DNA of 8,244 bases from assembly GCA_003644325.1 (NCBI GenBank), contig QNCA01000046.1, positions 1-8,244 on the forward strand. The letters run 5' to 3'. The stretch is from Planctomycetota bacterium (GTDB lineage Bacteria > Planctomycetota > B129-G9). The notes under the pieces are model-generated. The model saw only the letters and a program-made list of their open reading frames with translations. It did not search any database and had not been told where the DNA came from. The position numbers and the translations under genes are program-made. This document shows, in pieces, positions 1-4,470 of this stretch. Within the stretch, counting starts at the first letter, position 1; the number at the start of each line of letters is the position of its first letter.

Positions 1-4
1 AGTG

Positions 5-40
5 GAACAGGAGAACAGTAGAACAGGTGAAAGAAAGAAG
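5..40 (+). repeat. Period-8 GAACAG repeat tract, left copy
   Basis: The core GAACAG starts at 5, 13 and 21, exactly 8 bp apart, with variable two-base spacers (GA, TA, GT). The period then decays into GAAAGA at 29 and GAAGAA at 37. The tract may extend beyond the left edge. Nothing shows that it is translated: reading through it would only add a low-complexity N-terminus to the downstream four-helix-bundle gene. Function unknown; it could be a slippage-prone repeat, a protein-binding array or a mobile-element end. Confidence 0.7.
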
Positions 41-89
41 AAAACAATACGTCTTCCGCGCGTTTGCCATTTCGTTCCACTGCGGTCTC

Positions 90-111
90 CTGCTCACCTG
101 CTCAACTGTTC
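90..111 (-). repeat. Period-8 GARCAG repeat tract, inverted copy
   Basis: On the minus strand the cores GAACAG (111-106), GAGCAG (103-98) and GAGCAG (95-90) are spaced exactly 8 bp apart, as in the tract at 5-40 but in the opposite orientation. The segment at 94-111 is the reverse complement of 13-30 with 16 of 18 positions matching, so the pair could form an 18-bp imperfect stem enclosing 63 nt. Another short inverted match is 1-8 (AGTGGAAC) against 74-81. The right tract ends 13 bp before the start codon of the four-helix-bundle gene. Confidence 0.7.
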
Positions 112-124
112 AGAAGGGTTTCGC

Positions 125-331
125 ATGGCGTCCATGTTCGAAAACCTGCAAGTTTATCAGAAGGCCGTGGACTTCGCAGACCGCACCTCATCATTCACCG
201 AAAAATTCCCTCGCGGATATTACTTTCTGACATATCAACTCAATCGTGCCTCATTGTCCATCACCGCCAATATCGCCGAAGGCAATGGCCGTTTCACGTT
301 ACGATATGCAAACGTAATAAAAGGATTATAG
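125..331 (+). pseudogene. Truncated four-helix-bundle protein (S23/IVP family)
   Basis: This encodes the N-terminal half of the four-helix-bundle family found as 23S rRNA intervening-sequence proteins, as stand-alone genes and, more distantly, as the Avd accessory proteins of diversity-generating retroelements. Residues 4-21 (FENLQVYQKAVDFADRTS) match the typical first helix, and residues 38-57 carry the family hallmark QLNRASLSITANIAEGNGRF. Family members usually have about 115-125 residues. This one stops at 68, soon after the hallmark, so helices 3 and 4 are missing. The tail after GRFT (RYANVIKG) faintly resembles the usual helix-3 start, so the break may lie a few codons later than it first appears. 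No other frame restores the missing half. ATG 125 is chosen because AGAAGGG lies 6 nt upstream and the protein then begins in family style; ATG 134 is an alternative. No rRNA is nearby. It is probably non-functional, although a short stable fragment cannot be excluded. Confidence 0.75.
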
Positions 332-346
332 AATGAATTTCTGCTA

Positions 347-353
347 TGAGGTG
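347..353 (+). repeat. 7-bp direct repeat TGAGGTG, left copy (contains HNH gene RBS)
   Basis: TGAGGTG here recurs at 1119-1125, so one copy sits just before and one just after the HNH gene. The left copy also supplies the ribosome binding site GAGGTG, 7 nt before the ATG at 361. AATTT precedes both copies at slightly different distances. This could be a target-site duplication or recombination scar, but seven bases can match by chance. Confidence 0.4.
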
Positions 354-360
354 AAAAAGC

Positions 361-1107
361 ATGAATCGAACACCACCCGCTGATGTGCGTCGAATATTAA
401 GGCGTGAAGTAGGGTTTGGCTGTCCCGTTTGCGGCAATCCTTATCTTACATACCACCACTTCGATCCCCCCTGGTGTGAAAAAGAACATCATAATCCCGA
501 GGGAATGATAGCACTTTGCTTGGAGCATCACAGTAAGGCCGATGTCAATACCTATACAAAAGAGCAGTTGAGAGATTTCAAGCAAAACGGCATCGCACAT
601 AGCAAAGAGGTGCGGGGGCGTTTTGACTGGCTAAGGAATGACCTGCATGCGGTCGTAGGCAGCCTCTATTGCACTAATACGCTTGATATATTCACCTTTA
701 ATAGAAAACGAGTCATATGGTTTAACAGGGACAAGGAAAACTATTTTCTCTTGAACGTTCAAATAGTGTCACCATCAGGTGAGGAAATGCTCTTGATCGA
801 GGACAATGATTGGATAGTCAAAGGTAACCCGATAGATATTGAGTCCCCACCATCAGGGAAACTGCTGAATATAAAATATTGTAACGATGAGTACTTACGC
901 ATTGAGTATAAAGAAGTACCTTCTAATCAAGGAGGAGGGTCTCCTCTAACGGTCGTTGAGGTGCGCTATAAAGTGGGGAATCTGGATTTCGGGCCTGGAT
1001 ACATTACAGCACCTGGCATAACGATCACAAATGTATGTCTTGATCGATGTGATAGTGGATTGTTCCTATGGGAGCAGAATGGCAGGTGGTCTATAGGGAT
1101 AGGCTAA
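361..1107 (+). CDS. HNH endonuclease-motif protein with unassigned C-terminal domain
   Basis: The protein has 248 residues. The N-terminal third carries a compact HNH/zinc-ribbon motif: CPVC at 21-24, the HHFDPP element from H32-H33, H44-N45, and then C53, H56 and H57. C21, C24, C53 and H56 are the likely zinc ligands; H32 or H33, N45 and H57 are the likely HNH positions. The order is as expected for a metal-dependent DNA nuclease of this superfamily. Residues from about 85 to 248 alternate hydrophobic and polar stretches with many Gly, Asn and Asp, which suggests beta structure. I cannot assign this part to a named domain. No signal peptide or membrane helix is seen. The start is supported by GAGGTG 7 nt upstream. 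Base composition is much lower in GC than the minus-strand genes, which suggests horizontal acquisition. It follows a truncated gene and converges on pcm with a 29-nt gap. A homing-type or defence nuclease is possible, but nuclease activity is inferred only from the motif. Confidence 0.85.
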   Translation: MNRTPPADVRRILRREVGFGCPVCGNPYLTYHHFDPPWCEKEHHNPEGMIALCLEHHSKADVNTYTKEQLRDFKQNGIAHSKEVRGRFDWLRNDLHAVVGSLYCTNTLDIFTFNRKRVIWFNRDKENYFLLNVQIVSPSGEEMLLIEDNDWIVKGNPIDIESPPSGKLLNIKYCNDEYLRIEYKEVPSNQGGGSPLTVVEVRYKVGNLDFGPGYITAPGITITNVCLDRCDSGLFLWEQNGRWSIGIG

Positions 1108-1119
1108 ACCAATTTTTTT
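1087..1119 (+). terminator. Weak hairpin plus T7 at the end of the HNH gene
   Basis: TGGTCTA at 1087-1093 can pair with TAAACCA at 1105-1111, with one C/A mismatch and an 11-nt loop. One base later comes a run of seven T's (1113-1119). The stem overlaps the HNH stop codon. The layout fits an intrinsic terminator for the plus-strand gene, but the stem is AT-rich and probably weak. In the minus direction no T-run follows it, so it would not stop pcm transcription. Confidence 0.35.
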
Positions 1120-1125
1120 GAGGTG
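1119..1125 (+). repeat. 7-bp direct repeat TGAGGTG, right copy
   Basis: This is the second copy of the heptamer at 347-353. It lies in the 29-nt gap between the convergent HNH and pcm stop codons and close to where GC content rises sharply, so it marks the likely right boundary of the acquired segment. Confidence 0.4.
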
Positions 1126-1136
1126 GATGATTTTCC

Positions 1137-1793
1137 TTATTCGGGGAAGCCGTATTTGCCGACCAGCGGCACGAAGACGCACTTGCACACGGACTCGCGC
1201 CGCACGCCGGTCCCCTTCTTGCGGACAACAAGGAGGTCCTGTGAGAACCCGCCGCCTACCGGTATGACGATGAGGCCGCCGTCCGCCAACTGGTCGACGA
1301 GCGGCCGGGGCACGTCCGGCGAGGACGCCGTCACGATTATCCTGTCATAAGGCGCGTGTTCCTCCACACCGCGCGTCCCGTCGCCGACACAATACGTGAT
1401 GTTCGCATATCCGAGCGAGTCGAGCGTCTCCTTTGCCTTCACCGACAACGTGCCGAAGCGCTCTATCGTTACGACGGACTCGCAGAGTTCCGCGAGTATC
1501 GCCGCCTGGTAGCCGGAACCCGTGCCCACTTCAAGCACCTTTTCCCCGCCCTTCAATTCCAGGCGCTGTGTCATTAGCGCCACTATGTACGGCTGCGATA
1601 TTGTTTGTCCCTCTCCTATTGAGAGGGGATGATCGCTGTATGCGTCGTCGCGCCAGCGCTCGGGCACGAAAAGGTGCCTGGGCACCCTGCGGAAGACGTC
1701 GAGCACGCGCTCGTCGTCGATGTCGCGCGATTCCAACTGGCGCCGCACCATTTCCTCGCGCTCTACGCGCCATTTATCTTCATCTGGGTTCAT
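1137..1793 (-). CDS. pcm: Protein-L-isoaspartate O-methyltransferase
   Basis: Pcm transfers a methyl group from S-adenosylmethionine to the abnormal carboxyl of L-isoaspartyl residues in aged cytoplasmic proteins, starting their conversion back to aspartate. The 218-residue length fits the family. Visible motifs are TISQPYIVALMT (64-75, substrate region), SAM-binding motif I LEVGTGSGYQA (87-97), an acidic residue after the next strand (E111), GDGTRG (137-142) followed by YDRIIVTAS (149-157), and the C-terminal FVPLVGKYG (207-215). ATG 1793 is preferred over the TTG one codon upstream; neither has a strong ribosome binding site, only a GAAG-like stretch. It is 34 nt downstream of nfo on the same strand and is probably the last gene of that transcript. 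No clear intrinsic terminator follows, so readthrough antisense to the HNH gene is possible. Confidence 0.95.
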   Translation of the reverse strand: MNPDEDKWRVEREEMVRRQLESRDIDDERVLDVFRRVPRHLFVPERWRDDAYSDHPLSIGEGQTISQPYIVALMTQRLELKGGEKVLEVGTGSGYQAAILAELCESVVTIERFGTLSVKAKETLDSLGYANITYCVGDGTRGVEEHAPYDRIIVTASSPDVPRPLVDQLADGGLIVIPVGGGFSQDLLVVRKKGTGVRRESVCKCVFVPLVGKYGFPE

Positions 1794-1827
1794 CAAAAAC
1801 TTCGCGAAAATACGCTTTCGATATATT

Positions 1828-2727
1828 TTACGCCCCCGCCAGTCTGCGCAGCAGCGCCAGGTTTTGCCTGTCCAGGTGCATCCCCTTTCCCTTCGGTGTC
1901 TCCAGGACTTTCGGGACGTCGCGGAATCGCTCGTCGCGCATGATAAACCTGAAGGCGTCTTCTCCCAGTTTTCCCTGTCCTATGTGTTCGTGCCGGTCGA
2001 TACGGCTGCCGAGTTCGCGCCGGGAGTCGTTCAGGTGGAATGCGAAGAGTTCCTCAATACCGATGACCTTGTCGAACTCGCGCCACGTTGCCCTGTAAGC
2101 CTTGCGCGTGCGCATGTCGTAGCCCGCGGCGAACGCGTGGCACGTGTCGAAACACACACCGACGCGGTTCCTGTCTTTTGCCAGGTCTATCAGTTCCGCT
2201 ATCTGCTCGAACGTGTACCCGATGCCGGTTCCCTGTCCCGCGGTGATTTCGTAGAGGATTCGCACGCGCGATTTCCCGCGCAGCAGTTCATTCACCGCCG
2301 CGGCGATTTGCCTGATGCCCGCCTTCTCGCCCCGGCCCATGTGCGCACCGGGGTGCATGACGATGTAGGGCAGTCCCAGATTGTCGCAAATCTCAATTTC
2401 AATTTTCATCCTCGCCAGCGATTTCGCGTATATTTCCTCGTCGGGCGAGGCAAGGTTTACCAGGTAGCAGTTGTGCGCGAAGACCGGCCGGATGCCCGTG
2501 CGCTCCTGATCTTCGCGGAACCGTTCGATTTCTTTTTCGTCCGGCGTCTTCGCGCGCCACCGCATATTGTTGCTCGTAAAAATTTGAATCGTGGAGCACC
2601 CCGCCTCCGCTCCCCTGAGTATCGCCCTGTACACGCCGCCCGCTATGGACATGTGCGCGCCGAGGGTTCCCCCGCATCGCCCATACAGGCCCGTACCGGG
2701 CGGGGCTTTTGCGGTTCGACTTTTCAT
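1828..2727 (-). CDS. nfo: Endonuclease IV (apurinic/apyrimidinic endonuclease)
   Basis: Nfo cleaves the DNA backbone 5' of abasic sites and removes blocked 3' ends in base-excision repair, using a trinuclear zinc centre in a TIM barrel. All nine metal ligands known from E. coli Nfo can be placed: H85, H125, E160, D194, H197, H231, D244, H246 and E276. Their spacing is nearly identical to the E. coli enzyme (40, 35, 34, 3, 34, 13, 2 and 30 residues). Signature stretches include GAHMSIAGG (23-31), YEITAGQG (159-166), DTCHAFAAGYD (194-204) and HLNDS (231-235). The 299-residue protein has about 18 more N-terminal residues than E. coli Nfo. No Shine-Dalgarno sequence is obvious. The start codon overlaps the holA stop in an ATGA, which points to translational coupling. 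The gene for another repair enzyme, pcm, follows directly. Confidence 0.96.
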   Translation of the reverse strand: MKSRTAKAPPGTGLYGRCGGTLGAHMSIAGGVYRAILRGAEAGCSTIQIFTSNNMRWRAKTPDEKEIERFREDQERTGIRPVFAHNCYLVNLASPDEEIYAKSLARMKIEIEICDNLGLPYIVMHPGAHMGRGEKAGIRQIAAAVNELLRGKSRVRILYEITAGQGTGIGYTFEQIAELIDLAKDRNRVGVCFDTCHAFAAGYDMRTRKAYRATWREFDKVIGIEELFAFHLNDSRRELGSRIDRHEHIGQGKLGEDAFRFIMRDERFRDVPKVLETPKGKGMHLDRQNLALLRRLAGA

Positions 2728-3899
2728 CGCTTACAGATTTTTACGAGGAGTGATTCCAGAATCGGTTCGGGCGGCATGGAACTGGTTTTGAGCGCCTCGT
2801 CGCTTTTCAGCATCCACTTGATAATCGCGGCGAATTCCGCATCCTTGAAATTCCGCGCCTGTGACGCCAGCCGCTCCGCGCGCCAGTCCTGCGCTATCTT
2901 GAATCGTTTCTTCAAGTCTTCGACGGAGCCGCCATGCGACATTGTGCGGGCGGCCCGGCGCAGCGTCGCCATGCGCTTGTATATCTGGCCTATCAGTATC
3001 GTCGCTATGCCGCCGCTGTCGAATACGACCTCGCCTTTGCCCAGGGCCATGCCGCGCGAGAATATCTCCGCGAGCATCCGCAGCGACTTGCCCGAATCCC
3101 TGTCCGCGACGGCATCCAACAGGGTAAAGAGGCCATGCGCCTTTACGTGCCCGGAGGATTTTTCCACGTCTTCGGGTCCGATTTCCTGCTTGTCGCCAAC
3201 CAGCAGCGCCAATTTTTCCAGTTCATTAGATATGCGCGACAGGCTGCCGCCGACCATGTCGGCCATCTCCGAGGCCGCTTCGATGGAGATGTTTTTTTTA
3301 TATTTTTTTGCGCATTCCGCGCGGATCCACTGCGCCACCTCGCTGGGTCTTGCTGCGCCCCGCTGCCACGGTGGGGGTGAGTCGTACAGCGCGCGGCAAT
3401 CCACAAGCACGCCATGCGCGGCCAGGTTCCTTGCCGCGGCGAGTTTCGCGTCCGCCTCCAGTTCTATCACCAGGCAGGCGTCCTTGCGCGGATTCTCCGC
3501 GTAGCGCATCAGGATGTCGCGTGTAGGTGTTCCGCCGTCTTCCTCGCCGCCGGTTTTTTGTCTGGCGCGGCCGAGGAGCAGGTCGGCCCTTCGCAGGACG
3601 ACCATGCTCATGCCGCCGAAGAGGGTCTCCGAGCGCAGGTAGTCGAGGATGTCGGGCAGGTCAAGCGCGGCGAGTTCGCCGGGGCTTTGCGGGCACTGGA
3701 TTTCGCGCGGGGCGACCGAGCCCGCCGCGGTTTCCGCGCGCGCGCGTATCAGGTCGATAGCCTTGCGGCGGCGCAGTTCCTCGGGACCGGCGACGACGTA
3801 GACCGGCGCCAGGGCGGCCCGCGCGATGTTTTTCTCAAAGGCGTCGAATCCTATCGCGGCCGCCTTCTTTTTACTCCTGGCTGTATTTTTGCCGACCAT
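2724..3899 (-). CDS. holA: DNA polymerase III subunit delta
   Basis: The delta subunit opens the sliding clamp as part of the clamp loader during replication. The protein has 391 residues, somewhat longer than the usual 330-350. Family features are the N-terminal strand PVYVVAGPEELRRRKAIDLI (32-51), where delta proteins keep an AAA+ fold without a working ATPase site; SETLFGGMSMVVLRRAD (90-106); the conserved GGSLSRISNELEKLALL (217-233) in the middle domain; and a helical C-terminal domain ending in PEPILESLLVKI. Extra length comes from a basic N-terminus (about residues 1-15) and from Gly/Pro-rich loops near 110-127 and 173-186. An in-frame stop lies two codons before ATG 3899, so this is the first possible ATG; the ribosome binding site is weak. 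The gene overlaps nfo by 4 nt and sits 82 nt downstream of the YkgJ-type gene. Confidence 0.9.
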   Translation of the reverse strand: MVGKNTARSKKKAAAIGFDAFEKNIARAALAPVYVVAGPEELRRRKAIDLIRARAETAAGSVAPREIQCPQSPGELAALDLPDILDYLRSETLFGGMSMVVLRRADLLLGRARQKTGGEEDGGTPTRDILMRYAENPRKDACLVIELEADAKLAAARNLAAHGVLVDCRALYDSPPPWQRGAARPSEVAQWIRAECAKKYKKNISIEAASEMADMVGGSLSRISNELEKLALLVGDKQEIGPEDVEKSSGHVKAHGLFTLLDAVADRDSGKSLRMLAEIFSRGMALGKGEVVFDSGGIATILIGQIYKRMATLRRAARTMSHGGSVEDLKKRFKIAQDWRAERLASQARNFKDAEFAAIIKWMLKSDEALKTSSMPPEPILESLLVKICKR

Positions 3900-3937
3900 C
3901 GGTTCTCATTCAGCCTTTCGAGAAGAGAGCGCTCGGG

Positions 3938-3968
3938 GCGCCGAATCTTTGAGTCTGATTCCTGGCGC
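3938..3968 (-). other. Hairpin in the ykgJ-holA gap
   Basis: In the 82-nt gap between the YkgJ-type stop and the holA start, GCGCC-GAATC (3938-3947) pairs with GATTC (3957-3961) and GGCGC (3964-3968). This gives 10 base pairs with a 2-nt bulge (CT) and a 9-nt loop. No T-run follows on the minus strand, so it does not look like an intrinsic terminator. It could be an mRNA-processing or stabilising structure or an operator in front of holA. Confidence 0.45.
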
Positions 3969-3981
3969 TGCGTGAAACGTG

Positions 3982-4422
3982 TTACCTGGTAGCGGCCCTG
4001 CCGACCGCATGGCGGGTTGCCTTTTTTCGCTTTTTCGTCTTTTTGCGTTTCTTTTTGCTGTATTTTTCGCGGAGGAACTTCCGCGCATAGGCTTGCAGCG
4101 ATTCCGGCGTCTTGAATTCCATATCGTGGTCGTACGGCTTGCCGTCGAACTCGCAGTTTTCTACGCTGTGTTTGCGGCAGATGCGCGGTCGCTTCTCGTA
4201 GACCTTGCACCGGTTGTTCTCGTCCAGCATCTTGCACTTGAGGTCGATGTTCAGGTACCAGTCGTCGTCTTCGACGTATATGTATGTCTTTTCGTGGTAG
4301 AGAAACCACACGAGGTCGTCGAAGTCCCCCGCGGTCTCGGGGTCGTCCAGGGGTACGCCGATGTAACGGCAGCATTTCGCATTGCATTTTTCGCACTGTT
4401 TGCTGTCATGCTGTTTTGCCAT
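3982..4422 (-). CDS. YkgJ-family cysteine-cluster protein with basic tail
   Basis: The 146-residue protein resembles the YkgJ/UPF0153 family, small proteins proposed to bind zinc or an iron-sulfur cluster, with no settled biochemical role. Eight cysteines form the expected pattern: C10, C13, C17 and C18 near the N-terminus, then C63, C72, C82 and C90, including the family-typical CKVYEKRPRIC (72-82). After the domain, residues 122-137 are strikingly basic (12 of 16 are Lys or Arg), followed by a short tail. Such a tail could bind nucleic acid or acidic membranes; this is inference. Start ATG 4422 has GAGGGG 4 nt upstream. It lies 48 nt after the exporter gene and 82 nt before holA on the same strand, so it may lead the housekeeping transcript. 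Confidence 0.85.
   Translation of the reverse strand: MAKQHDSKQCEKCNAKCCRYIGVPLDDPETAGDFDDLVWFLYHEKTYIYVEDDDWYLNIDLKCKMLDENNRCKVYEKRPRICRKHSVENCEFDGKPYDHDMEFKTPESLQAYARKFLREKYSKKKRKKTKKRKKATRHAVGRAATR
4022..4067 (+). other. Helically phased T/A tracts (possible bent DNA)
   Basis: Five T-runs of 5-6 bases (A-runs on the minus strand) start at 4022, 4031, 4040, 4052 and 4063. Their centres average about 10.1 bp apart, close to one helical turn, which is the classical arrangement for intrinsic DNA curvature. They encode the lysine-rich tail of the YkgJ-type protein, so lysine codons may be the only cause. The tract lies 120-170 bp upstream of the holA start. Confidence 0.4.
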
Positions 4423-4438
4423 TTTGCCCCTCGCAGAG

Positions 4439-4469
4439 AAAAAGATGGGATTCGGCGACCGTCGCCGAA
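4439..4469 (-). terminator. Candidate intrinsic terminator after the ABC exporter gene
   Basis: TTCGGCGA (4451-4458) and TCGCCGAA (4462-4469) form a perfect GC-rich 8-bp stem with a 3-nt loop, beginning one base after the exporter stop codon in the direction of transcription. With one bulge the stem can extend by two or three pairs. On the minus strand it is followed by TCCCATC and then TTTTT (4443-4439). The 7-nt spacing makes it a suboptimal terminator, so partial termination between the envelope and housekeeping blocks is the likeliest role. Confidence 0.5.
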
Positions 4470-4470
4470 A

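Noticed and set aside
5..111. CRISPR array from the repeated octamers
   Set aside because: The units are 8 bp with 2-bp variable positions and no spacers, which does not fit a CRISPR array.
2..124. 41-residue N-terminal extension of the four-helix-bundle gene
   Set aside because: It would translate the octamer repeat tract into low-complexity sequence. Family members begin near MASMFENLQVYQKA, and ATG 125 has a suitable ribosome binding site.
299..334. Possible promoter for the HNH gene in the AT-rich stretch
   Set aside because: TTACGA and TATAGA-like elements occur, but no pair has both good matches and 16-18 bp spacing.
1..360. 23S rRNA intervening sequence, suggested by the S23-type protein
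   Set aside because: No rRNA-like sequence flanks the gene; stand-alone members of this family are common.
1794..1796. TTG start for pcm one codon upstream
   Set aside because: The adjacent ATG is the more likely start, and there is no ribosome binding site evidence favouring TTG.
1720..3504. 594-codon open frame on the plus strand over nfo and holA
   Set aside because: It is antisense to two confidently identified genes, has an arginine/serine/alanine-rich composition without domains, and is expected as a byproduct of GC-rich codon use.
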